A DNA stretch of 64,000 nucleotides, taken from contig CAZGVO010000005.1 of the NCBI GenBank assembly GCA_964529175.1, positions 186,001-250,000 of the forward strand. Reading direction: 5' to 3'. Made by a program: the position numbers and the translations under genes. The notes beneath the pieces are model-generated. The model searched no databases and was not told where the DNA came from. It saw only the letters and a list, made by a program, of their open reading frames with translations. Below, in pieces: positions 53,443-61,433 of this stretch (the first letter of the stretch is position 1; each line of letters begins with the position of its first letter). Origin of the DNA: JAAFJM01 sp964529175 (GTDB lineage Bacteria; Bacteroidota; Bacteroidia; UKL13-3).

Positions 53443-55521
53443 TTGAAAAACATCACCAACATATTATCTATAACCGTAAACATGGCAATTTTTACCATGT
53501 TTATGGTTGGTGATGTTTTTAATTTAAATGCTCAAAACCAAGATACTACTAAAAGTAAAGGTTTAAACGAAATAATTATTACTGGACAAATAGGAGAGTG
53601 CACACAAAAAAACTCTGTCCTTAAAGTAAAAGTAATTGATATTAAGCGTATTAACTTACAGGGCGCTTATAATTTGCCATCGCTTTTGGCAAACGAATTA
53701 AATGTAAGAATTAATTATGACCCAATGCTTGGCAATAGCATAAGCTTGCAAGGCATTTCTGGTCAAAATATTAAGGTAATGATAGATGGAGTGCCAGTAA
53801 TTGGCCGTGAAGGAGGAAATATTGATTTGACACAAATTAACCTGTCGAGTGTGGAACGTATAGAAATGGTTGAAGGGCCAATGGGCGTTAATTATGGTTC
53901 AGATGCAATGGGGGGAGTAATTAATATTATTACCAAAAAAACTGTAAAAAACCACACCCGCTTGTGTGCTGGTAGTTATGCTGAATCTATAGGTCAGTAT
54001 AATTTTGATTTACAGGCATCTACAGGATTTAAAAAATTTGGAGTCCAAACCAATTTTCAACGTAACTTTTTTGAAGGATTTAATAATGACAATTCATTAC
54101 GTTTTAAAACTTGGAAACCAAGAACACAATATTTGGCCGATTTAAATTTATCGTATTTTATAAAAAATGGAACCATTCGCTTAAACAATAGTTTTTTTGA
54201 TGAAAAAGTTTCTAATAAAGGCGAGCCAAATATCAATTCGTTTGAAGCCACAGCTTTAGATGAATATTATTACACACGAAGATTAGGAAGTAGTTTATTT
54301 TTTGATAAAAAATTCAATAATAATTGGAATTTAAACATAGTAGCTACTTATCAAAGTTATAGAAGAATCAGAAGGTCGGTTTTTGTGCAATTAAGCGATA
54401 CTATTAGAGAAAAATTAGTAGATGATGCCGAAATGCAAGATACTAGCCATTTTAACCTTTACATGAGCCGAGGTATTTTAACTAACCGAGGTGGTGCAAA
54501 TAAAAAATGGAGTTACCAAATTGGTTATGAAATAAATATAGACGAAGTAACAGGTTCTAAAATTAGTAATGGTTATGCTTCAATTGGTGATTATGGACTA
54601 TTTGGCGGAGCAGAAATAAAAGTAAATAAACAGCTATTAATAAGACCAGCAGCACGTATTATTTACAATACTCAGTTTGCAGCACCAATTATTCCTTCAT
54701 TAAACATTAAGTATGATTTCAATACCAATTGGTCAGTTAGGGCATCATACGCTAGGGGTTTTAGAGCACCTTCGTTAAAGGAATTGCATTTAGCCTTTGT
54801 TGACCCACAGCACAATGTATTAGGAAACGAAAATTTGAAAGCAGAAACAGGTCATAACTTCCAATTGGCTTTTACACGCTCAAGTAAAATTTATAAAAAC
54901 TATAATTTAACCATTGAACCCATGTTGTTTTACAATAATATCAATAACATGATTGATTTGGTTAGGTTAAATACCACAACTGTTGCAGCACAGTATAACA
55001 ATATTGCCAATTTTGAAAATGTTGGTTTTAACTTTAATACTGGTGTTGTTAGCAACACAGTGAGTTTACAGTTAGGTTACGCATTTAGCGCGCGTCAAAA
55101 TTCTATTTTGGCACAATCCAACTCAAATACTTACTTTTACACCAACGAATTTAGAGTAAATAGTAGCTACACTTTTACCAAAGCTGAGGCCACTATTAGT
55201 GTATTTTATAAGTTTAATGGCGCTATGCAATATTACCAATACAATTTAACTGATAATAGCATTGTGTTAGGTGGCATAAACCATTTTGATTTATTGGATA
55301 TAACTGTAAATAAATATTTTATAAAACGAAAAGTAAATATAACATTAGGTTCTAAAAATGTGCTAAATACGGTAAATGTAAATGCCAATTTAATTAGTGG
55401 TCCGCATGCATCAAACAGCAATAGTGCTCTAATAGCCATGGGAAGAACTTATTTTGTATCGCTTAAATTAAACTTAGATTTTCTTTCCTCAAATAAAGGT
55501 AAGGACGTTGTAGTTAACTAA
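53443..55521 (+). CDS. TonB-dependent outer-membrane receptor of the HmuY operon
   Basis: 692 residues from a TTG at 53443 (MKNITNILSI...), which supplies the basic signal-peptide start; an ATG at 53482 is possible but lacks it. Plug domain about 40-165 with NVRINYDPMLGNSISLQGISGQNIKVMIDG (key: ISLQGISGQNIKVMIDGVP) and VNYGSDAMGGVINIITKK; barrel of about 520 residues, ending in an aromatic strand (YFVSLKLNLDFL). No SusC-type N-terminal extension. The neighbours with HmuY-like sequences suggest haem or an iron-bearing ligand. It lies between the two HmuY-type genes. Confidence 0.85.
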   Translation: MKNITNILSITVNMAIFTMFMVGDVFNLNAQNQDTTKSKGLNEIIITGQIGECTQKNSVLKVKVIDIKRINLQGAYNLPSLLANELNVRINYDPMLGNSISLQGISGQNIKVMIDGVPVIGREGGNIDLTQINLSSVERIEMVEGPMGVNYGSDAMGGVINIITKKTVKNHTRLCAGSYAESIGQYNFDLQASTGFKKFGVQTNFQRNFFEGFNNDNSLRFKTWKPRTQYLADLNLSYFIKNGTIRLNNSFFDEKVSNKGEPNINSFEATALDEYYYTRRLGSSLFFDKKFNNNWNLNIVATYQSYRRIRRSVFVQLSDTIREKLVDDAEMQDTSHFNLYMSRGILTNRGGANKKWSYQIGYEINIDEVTGSKISNGYASIGDYGLFGGAEIKVNKQLLIRPAARIIYNTQFAAPIIPSLNIKYDFNTNWSVRASYARGFRAPSLKELHLAFVDPQHNVLGNENLKAETGHNFQLAFTRSSKIYKNYNLTIEPMLFYNNINNMIDLVRLNTTTVAAQYNNIANFENVGFNFNTGVVSNTVSLQLGYAFSARQNSILAQSNSNTYFYTNEFRVNSSYTFTKAEATISVFYKFNGAMQYYQYNLTDNSIVLGGINHFDLLDITVNKYFIKRKVNITLGSKNVLNTVNVNANLISGPHASNSNSALIAMGRTYFVSLKLNLDFLSSNKGKDVVVN

Positions 55522-55538
55522 ATAATTAAAAAACAAAC

Positions 55539-56525
55539 GTGAATATTAATAAACTAGCTTACTTTCTTTTAGCAATAACTTTTGTAATTACAGCCTGCGA
55601 AAAGGATGAACCAACCATAAAATTACCTGCTCGTGGCAACACATCGTTTATTGTAGTAGATAGTTTAGGTAAAGATTTTGAGAAACAAGCATTTTTTAAC
55701 CTAAAAGACAGTCAACTAACTTTGGTTAATATCAATAGCTGGGATTTAGCTTTTGAGTCATCATTTAATGGTTTTAATATAACTATAAATGGAGGAATGG
55801 ATATGTATGCGGCTAGAATTAATTCACGTAAGTTTATTAAAAGCAGTAAACCAGATACTTTTAATTACAAATGGGATTCACCATGCGGTTGTTACGACTC
55901 GTTAGCCATTAACCGTTGGATTGAAAATGACGATAAAATTTATATATTAGATAGAGGAGGGTACTACAAAACTGACAGGTATTACCAAGTTCGTTTTATT
56001 TCGGTTTCTCCTTACGATTATAGATTTGAATATGCTACACTTGATAACCCTGGTGCTATAACAAGTGTTATTTTGCCTAAAGATCCATCGAAGCTAAATG
56101 TATATTACAGTTTTACAACTCCTACTACTTACATAAATTTTGAACCGAAAAAAGATGATTGGGATTTCTGTTTTTTAAAATATCGTTATGTATTTTATGA
56201 AAATAACCCGATTGTAAAATATGTAGTAAGAGGCATTTTTATCAATACCTTTAAAAATGCTGTGGCAGTTGATAGCACTACAAATTTTGAAGCCATTACA
56301 CCATCATTTGCTGAAAATAATTGTCATTATTCAAATATGCGTGATGTAATGGGTTACGATTGGAAAGTATATAATTTTACCACTGGACAATACGTAGCTC
56401 GTACCAAGGTTAATTATATAATAAAAGATTTTTATTCGCACGAAACTTACAAACTTCGTTTTTTAGACTTTAATAATAATGGCATAAAAGGTACTCCTAA
56501 ATTTGAGTACTTAATATTGAAATAG
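55539..56525 (+). CDS. HmuY-family surface lipoprotein
   Basis: 328 residues from a GTG at 55539. Signal peptide with lipobox FVITACEK (Cys20). HmuY-like: SFIVVDSLGKDFEKQAFFNL, TLVNINSWDLAFESSFNGF (key: NSWDLAFESS), and a second YDWKVYNF-type block near the end. HmuY proteins are haem-binding lipoproteins on the outer surface; the binding residues cannot be assigned by eye. Third gene of the operon, 17 nt after the receptor. The operon thus has a lipid-anchored and a T9SS-exported HmuY-type protein. It ends 5 nt before the convergent murQ stop. Confidence 0.8.
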   Translation: MNINKLAYFLLAITFVITACEKDEPTIKLPARGNTSFIVVDSLGKDFEKQAFFNLKDSQLTLVNINSWDLAFESSFNGFNITINGGMDMYAARINSRKFIKSSKPDTFNYKWDSPCGCYDSLAINRWIENDDKIYILDRGGYYKTDRYYQVRFISVSPYDYRFEYATLDNPGAITSVILPKDPSKLNVYYSFTTPTTYINFEPKKDDWDFCFLKYRYVFYENNPIVKYVVRGIFINTFKNAVAVDSTTNFEAITPSFAENNCHYSNMRDVMGYDWKVYNFTTGQYVARTKVNYIIKDFYSHETYKLRFLDFNNNGIKGTPKFEYLILK

Positions 56526-56530
56526 GTTAA

Positions 56531-57349
56531 TTATTTCTTGTAGTTATTAATTGCATTTCTAACGTTTCCGTAGGTTTTTAGCAATTGCTTAGCTTTGGTT
56601 TCGCTAATTTTTAGTTCGTCCATAATCATTTTGGTGCCACGGTCAATTAGTTTGTTATTGCTTAGTTGCATATCTACCATTTTGTTTCCTTTTATGCGTC
56701 CAAGTTTTATCATTAAGCTGGTGCTTATCATATTCAAAACCAGCTTTTGAGCAGTACCAGCCTTCATGCGTGTGCTTCCTGTTACAAATTCTGGCCCAAC
56801 TACTATTTCAATAGGAAATTGCGCTTCTTGTGCTATTACACTGCCTTTATTGCAAACTATACATGCCGTTTTATTTCCATTTTTATTGGCTTTTTGCAAA
56901 GCGCCTAACACATAAGGAGTAGAGCCACTGGCTGCTATGCCAATTATAAAATCGTTTTTGGTGATTTTATGTTCGGTTAAATCTTTCCAACCTTGTTTGG
57001 TGTCATCTTCTGCAAATTCTACAGCTTTTCTAATAGCTTGGTCTCCACCAGCTATAATGCCAACTACCAATCCGTGTGGAACACCAAAAGTTGGGGGGCA
57101 CTCGCTAGCATCCACTATACCAAGTCGGCCGCTAGTTCCGGCACCAAGGTAAAATAGCCTGCCACCATTTTTCATTTCCTTGTAAGCCTCGTTTACCACT
57201 TTTTTTATTTTGGGTAATACTTTTTTAATGGCCATTGGAACTGTTTGATCTTGTTCGTTTATACTTTTTAGCAGCTCATCGGTGCTCATTTTTTCTAAAT
57301 TATTGTATAACGAACTTTGTTCGGTGGTTCTGGTGGTTTTATTTGTCAT
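56531..57349 (-). CDS. murQ: N-acetylmuramic acid 6-phosphate etherase
   Basis: 272 residues. It removes the lactyl group from MurNAc 6-phosphate in cell-wall recycling. SIS domain with LGAGTSGRLGIVDASECPPTFG (key: AGTSGRLGIVDASECPPTFG; catalytic Glu in SECPPT), ASGSTPYVLGAL and GSTRMKAGTAQKLVLN. Normal length and motifs. Divergent from the S41 protease gene. No AnmK or PTS neighbours. Confidence 0.95.
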   Translation of the reverse strand: MTNKTTRTTEQSSLYNNLEKMSTDELLKSINEQDQTVPMAIKKVLPKIKKVVNEAYKEMKNGGRLFYLGAGTSGRLGIVDASECPPTFGVPHGLVVGIIAGGDQAIRKAVEFAEDDTKQGWKDLTEHKITKNDFIIGIAASGSTPYVLGALQKANKNGNKTACIVCNKGSVIAQEAQFPIEIVVGPEFVTGSTRMKAGTAQKLVLNMISTSLMIKLGRIKGNKMVDMQLSNNKLIDRGTKMIMDELKISETKAKQLLKTYGNVRNAINNYKK

Positions 57350-57389
57350 TATTTAAAAAATTAAAACTTTAAAAGGCAAAAATGCTTTC

Positions 57390-57397
57390 TATATTTG
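57390..57397 (+). promoter_or_regulatory. Promoter -7 element (TATATTTG) of the S41 protease gene
   Basis: Exact TAnnTTTG on the plus strand, ending 26 nt before the ATG at 57424. Confidence 0.6.
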
Positions 57398-57423
57398 CGC
57401 AGCAAATTAAATAAAATTATTAC

Positions 57424-59019
57424 ATGAATAACAGTTCGCATAAGTGGCAACCCTTTATATATTCAATTTTAATAGTACTTGGAATAGGTATTGGCATTAT
57501 TTTACGACCAACAAGTGCTACTAGATTTATTGGTTCGCAAAATAAATTTAATGAGCTAATGGGTATTATTCAAAGCGAGTATGTTGATACTGTGAATATG
57601 GAAGACATTGAATCGCAGGCATTTAATGACCTGTTGAACAAGCTTGACCCTCATTCAGTTTATATTCCGGCTAAAGATTTGCAAGCAGCCAACGAACCTT
57701 TAGATGGAAACTTTGAAGGAATTGGAGTGGAGTTTAATATTGTAAATGATACCATTATGGTAGTTTCGGCCATCAGTGGCGGGCCTTCGGCCGATTTAGG
57801 AATACAAAGTGGCGATAGAATTATTAAAGCAGATACCACAAATTTGGCAGGTGTAAAAATTACAAACGACCAAGTTGTAAAATCGTTAAGAGGAAAAAAA
57901 GGAAGTAAAGTATTGGTTACTATTTTTAGGCCATCTACCAATCAAAAAATTGAATATAATATTACCAGAAATACCATTCCTATTTATAGTGTAGACGCAA
58001 GTTTTATGCTGGATAATAAAACTGGTTATATTAAAATTAGCCGATTTGGAGCTACTACTCACGAGGAATTTATTGAAGCAATTTCGAAGCTTAAAAAAGA
58101 AAACATGCAAAGTTTGGTGCTTGATTTAAGAGGCAATCCTGGCGGCTACTTAAAGGCGGCAACCGATATTGTAGATGAACTTTTAGATGATGGCAAAATG
58201 ATAGTTTACACCGAAGGAAGGGCAAAACCTCGCCAAAGTTATAAAACTGAAAAAGCTGGTATTTTTGAAGAAGGAAAATTGGCTGTATTAATTGATGAAG
58301 GTTCGGCAAGTGCTAGCGAAATTGTAAGTGGAGCTATTCAAGATTGGGATAGAGGTTTGGTAGTTGGTCGTAGAAGTTTTGGAAAAGGATTAGTGCAAGA
58401 ACCTTTTGAATTGAGCGATGGAAGTGCTATTAGATTAACCATAGCAAGGTATTATACCCCAAGCGGACGCTGCATACAAAAAAAATACAGCGAAGGTTAC
58501 GACAAATATGAAGAGGATTTATTAAATCGTTTTGAAAATGGTGAGTTAGAAGACGAAGAAAAAATAATTATAAACGATACTACCAAATATTTTACCAAAA
58601 TAAAAAATCGTGTGGTTTACAGTGGTGGCGGTATTTCGCCCGATTTTAAAGTAATAATTGATACTTCATTTAACTCAAAATTTTTAACACATGTGGCAGC
58701 TGCAGGTTTGTTAAACAAAGCTAGTTACCAATATGTAGATGCAAACAGAACTAAACTAAAAAGTTATGCTTCGTTAGAGCAATTTATTACCAAATTTGAG
58801 GTGGGAAATGATTTGATGCAACAGTTAATTGCATTAGCCGAAACTGAAAAAATAGCCAAGCCAACTGCTTTAGAATTGTCTCGTTCTGAGGTGTTTATAA
58901 AACAACAATTAAAGGCATTGATTGCTCGTCAAATATGGCGCGATGGTGGTTATTTTAAAGTGAACAGCTTAAAAGATAGAACCATTCAAAAAGCAATTTT
59001 AGAATTAGGGAAACTGTAA
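57424..59019 (+). CDS. S41 C-terminal processing protease (CtpA-like)
   Basis: 531 residues. N-terminal membrane helix (about 11-28) places the protease in the periplasm. PDZ domain about 95-175 (GIGVEFNIVNDTIMVVSAISGGPSADLGIQSGDRI; key: GGPSADLGIQSGDRI). Protease core with RGNPGGYLKAATDIVDELL, nucleophilic serine in DEGSASASEI (291-300) and the catalytic Lys321 in GRRSFGKGLVQ. The last 130 residues are a Bacteroidota-type helical tail. It trims or degrades C-termini of periplasmic and outer-membrane proteins; substrate unknown. Confidence 0.93.
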   Translation: MNNSSHKWQPFIYSILIVLGIGIGIILRPTSATRFIGSQNKFNELMGIIQSEYVDTVNMEDIESQAFNDLLNKLDPHSVYIPAKDLQAANEPLDGNFEGIGVEFNIVNDTIMVVSAISGGPSADLGIQSGDRIIKADTTNLAGVKITNDQVVKSLRGKKGSKVLVTIFRPSTNQKIEYNITRNTIPIYSVDASFMLDNKTGYIKISRFGATTHEEFIEAISKLKKENMQSLVLDLRGNPGGYLKAATDIVDELLDDGKMIVYTEGRAKPRQSYKTEKAGIFEEGKLAVLIDEGSASASEIVSGAIQDWDRGLVVGRRSFGKGLVQEPFELSDGSAIRLTIARYYTPSGRCIQKKYSEGYDKYEEDLLNRFENGELEDEEKIIINDTTKYFTKIKNRVVYSGGGISPDFKVIIDTSFNSKFLTHVAAAGLLNKASYQYVDANRTKLKSYASLEQFITKFEVGNDLMQQLIALAETEKIAKPTALELSRSEVFIKQQLKALIARQIWRDGGYFKVNSLKDRTIQKAILELGKL

Positions 59020-59060
59020 ATTTTCGATGGTTTTATTGCTTATAGAGTGAGGTGATAAAA

Positions 59061-59441
59061 CTATTTTTTAAATTTATAATTCAAAATTAGCCAAGCTATT
59101 AAGCAGCCTATTGTATTTGCTACCATATCCCAATAATCGAACGAGCGGTTTGGAAAAACGGTGGCTTGCAATATTTCTATGATTACTCCAAATGCAGTGC
59201 CTATTAAAAATGCAGGAAATATTATTTGAAAATTAGTTGCTGCTAAGTTGTTTTTCCTGCTAGCAATAGCAATTAAATAAGTTTCGGTTCCGAACAAAAT
59301 AAAGTGTGCTATTTTATCAATTCTAATTAAACTCGAAAAATCAAAGTGAGGTAAATTATTACCATTTGTGCCACATAAACAAGTAACTACAAATGCCCAT
59401 AAATAGGCGTATTTGTATGTTTTAAAATGATTGAAAATCAT
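59061..59441 (-). CDS. VanZ-family membrane protein
   Basis: 126 residues from the ATG at 59441; an in-frame TTG at 59447 overlaps the promoter element and is rejected. Four membrane helices with the VanZ pattern: DKIAHFILFGTETYL and IIEILQATVFPNRSFDYWDMVANTIGC (key: LQATVFPNRSFDYWDMVAN). VanZ is named from teicoplanin-resistance loci, but most members, like this one, have no known resistance role. The start codon almost abuts a -7 element (leaderless candidate). Confidence 0.85.
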   Translation of the reverse strand: MIFNHFKTYKYAYLWAFVVTCLCGTNGNNLPHFDFSSLIRIDKIAHFILFGTETYLIAIASRKNNLAATNFQIIFPAFLIGTAFGVIIEILQATVFPNRSFDYWDMVANTIGCLIAWLILNYKFKK

Positions 59442-59444
59442 GCT

Positions 59445-59452
59445 CAAATATA
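59445..59452 (-). promoter_or_regulatory. Promoter -7 element (TATATTTG) abutting the VanZ start
   Basis: Exact TAnnTTTG on the minus strand, ending 3 nt before the ATG at 59441, so an mRNA with little or no leader is expected. Confidence 0.55.
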
Positions 59453-59579
59453 AATTATTTTAATTCAATTGACATCCTGATTTTAAGTAATATTAAACAT
59501 AATGTTAAGTAATTAATTACTTAACAATTACATTATTTTGAAGCAATGAAAATAGCAGAAGTTTGTAAAACTTTTTACC

Positions 59580-60425
59580 ATGAGTAAACGTAAAATTAAA
59601 CTAGCTGTTATTTCCGATATTCACCTAGGAACTTATGGCTGCCAAGCCAAAGCAGTAAACAAATATTTAAAGTCAATTGACCCTGAAATTTTAGTGCTAA
59701 ATGGCGATATTATTGATATTTGGCAATTTAGTAAACACTATTGGCCTCAAAGCCACATGAAAGTGGTGCAACGGATTTTTAAAATGCTTAGCAATGGTAC
59801 AAAAATTTACTACTTAACTGGAAATCATGATGAAATGCTGCGGAGGTTTACTGATTTTAATTTAGGTAACTTACAGGTATTGAATAAGTTAGTATTAGAG
59901 TTGGATGGCAAAAAAGCATGGTTTTTTCATGGTGACGTGTTTGATATAAGCATGAAACACAGCAAATGGTTAGCAAAACTTGGAGGTGTGGGATACGATT
60001 TATTGATTGTTTTAAACAGTTTAGTAAATTTTATTTCTGAAAAAATATTAGGTAGAGGTCGCCTTTCGTTTTCAAAAAAAGTAAAACAAGGGGTAAAAAG
60101 TGCCATTAAATTTATTGACGATTTTGAAGAAACAACCATTCAGTTAGCGTTGCAAAAAAAATACGATTACGTGGTTTGTGGTCATATTCATCAGCCAAGT
60201 ATTAAAACAGTAACTACCGATTTAGGAACTGTAACGTATTTAAACAGTGGCGATTGGGTTGAAAATTTAACTGCCCTAGAGTACAATGCAGGTATGTGGA
60301 AATTACATCATTATGTAATGGAACCTGAAACTGAACAGGATAAATTAGAGCAACAAATGGAAGAATTGGAAAGTAATTCGCTTTTAAATGTTTCTGAGTT
60401 GTTTAATAATATTGTAAGCAAATAA
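59580..60425 (+). CDS. LpxH-like metallophosphoesterase (second copy)
   Basis: 281 residues. Metal-site motifs VISDIHLGTYG, LNGDIIDIWQFSKHYWP, LTGNHDEMLRRFTDF, FFHGDVFDI and VVCGHIHQPSIK are all present. It resembles the UDP-2,3-diacylglucosamine diphosphatase family in the GD..D.WQF motif, but is longer, with a C-terminal acidic helical tail (EQDKLEQQMEELES). Since a typical LpxH is at 48437-49213, this one may act on another phosphodiester or be an alternative LpxH. Own promoter; convergent with the MORN-type gene. Confidence 0.82.
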   Translation: MSKRKIKLAVISDIHLGTYGCQAKAVNKYLKSIDPEILVLNGDIIDIWQFSKHYWPQSHMKVVQRIFKMLSNGTKIYYLTGNHDEMLRRFTDFNLGNLQVLNKLVLELDGKKAWFFHGDVFDISMKHSKWLAKLGGVGYDLLIVLNSLVNFISEKILGRGRLSFSKKVKQGVKSAIKFIDDFEETTIQLALQKKYDYVVCGHIHQPSIKTVTTDLGTVTYLNSGDWVENLTALEYNAGMWKLHHYVMEPETEQDKLEQQMEELESNSLLNVSELFNNIVSK

Positions 60426-60428
60426 AAT

Positions 60429-60743
60429 TTAGCAGCCGCATGTTCTTAATTTCCTGGTGCTTCCATCAGGAAATACAATTTCGTAAGCTTTTTGTTTGTC
60501 ATTAAATCGGGTAGAGTATTTTAATACACCTTTTCGCCAAACTTCCTTTAAAACAAGCTTGCCATCGTTGGCATAAAAAAACCAGATGCCGCTTTTTTTG
60601 TCATTTTTTAGCTTGCCCTTCATTTTTATGACACCGTTTTCATAATATTCTTTTACTTTTTGCGTTTGCTTTTGGGCAGTTGATAATTTAAAACAAAGCA
60701 TAAAAAATGTAATAAGAATAAAATGTTTGATAATTAGATACAT
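60429..60743 (-). CDS. Small secreted MORN/YwqK-type repeat protein
   Basis: 104 residues. Signal peptide at about 1-23 (ending KLSTAQ). The mature part has MORN-like repeats: KEYYENGVIKMKGKLKNDKKSG, WFFYANDGKLVLKEVWRKG, YEIVFPDGSTRK. Such YwqK-like proteins are common in Bacteroidota; a toxin-antitoxin link is often annotated but not shown for secreted forms. It ends in a cysteine pair (RTCGC). A TAATTTTG -7 element is upstream; the stop lies 3 nt from the convergent gene. Confidence 0.75.
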   Translation of the reverse strand: MYLIIKHFILITFFMLCFKLSTAQKQTQKVKEYYENGVIKMKGKLKNDKKSGIWFFYANDGKLVLKEVWRKGVLKYSTRFNDKQKAYEIVFPDGSTRKLRTCGC

Positions 60744-60763
60744 ATATTATATTATTTACTAAG

Positions 60764-60771
60764 CAAAATTA
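60764..60771 (-). promoter_or_regulatory. Candidate -7 element (TAATTTTG) of the MORN-type gene
   Basis: Exact TAnnTTTG on the minus strand, 20 nt before the ATG. Confidence 0.45.
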
Positions 60772-60814
60772 AAAACATTTTATATTTTAGCACCCTTATT
60801 GAAAAAGAAATTTA

Positions 60815-61402
60815 GTGATAGCACATATTCAAGGTAAAATAAGCGAAAAAACGCCAGCATACATAGTGATAGATTGCAATGGAGTAGGATATGGAATACA
60901 AATTTCATTAAATACTTTTGAGCAAATTAGTACTTTAACCGAAGTGAAACTTTTAACGCACTTAAGCATTAAAGAGGATTCACATATTTTATACGGCTTT
61001 GCCGAAGAAGAAGAAAGGCAATTGTTTTTGCAATTAATTTCGGTAACTGGAGTAGGAACCAACACAGCCCGCATGATTTTATCATCGTTAAAACCAGCCG
61101 AAATTAAGCATGCCATTAGTTCGGGCAATTGGACTTTATTAAAATCAATAAAAGGAATTGGGCCTAAAACTGCTCAGCGTTTGGTAATTGATTTACAAGA
61201 TAAAGTTAAATTAATTAATCTTTCTGACCCACAAAACACTTCAAGTGGAGTGCGCAATGGCATAGTTGAACAAGCTTTATCAGCATTGGTAACTTTAGGT
61301 TTTGCTAAAGCAGAAGCCGAAAAAGTTTTGGTTAAAATTCGTCAATCAAATCCTGAGTTTACGGTAGAACAGTTGGTAAAACAATCGTTGAAACAATTAT
61401 AA
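60815..61402 (+). CDS. ruvA: Holliday junction branch-migration protein RuvA
   Basis: 195 residues from a GTG at 60815 (VIAHIQGKISEKTPAY). It forms the tetramer that holds Holliday junctions for RuvB. OB-fold domain 1-65 (VIDCNGVGYGIQISLNT), helix-hairpin-helix domain about 66-140 (QLISVTGVGTNTARMILSS, SIKGIGPKTAQRLVIDL) and the C-terminal RuvB-contact domain (ALVTLGFAKAEAEKVL). Typical length. 31 nt upstream of sprA, in the same direction; ruvA-sprA adjacency is seen in other gliding Bacteroidota (by recall). Confidence 0.95.
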   Translation: MIAHIQGKISEKTPAYIVIDCNGVGYGIQISLNTFEQISTLTEVKLLTHLSIKEDSHILYGFAEEEERQLFLQLISVTGVGTNTARMILSSLKPAEIKHAISSGNWTLLKSIKGIGPKTAQRLVIDLQDKVKLINLSDPQNTSSGVRNGIVEQALSALVTLGFAKAEAEKVLVKIRQSNPEFTVEQLVKQSLKQL

Positions 61403-61433
61403 ATTATTATTTAAAGTTTCGGTTTAAAACATT

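Noticed and set aside
57660..58309. Minus-strand frames within the S41 protease gene
   Set aside because: They are shadows of a well-conserved protease and have no family features.
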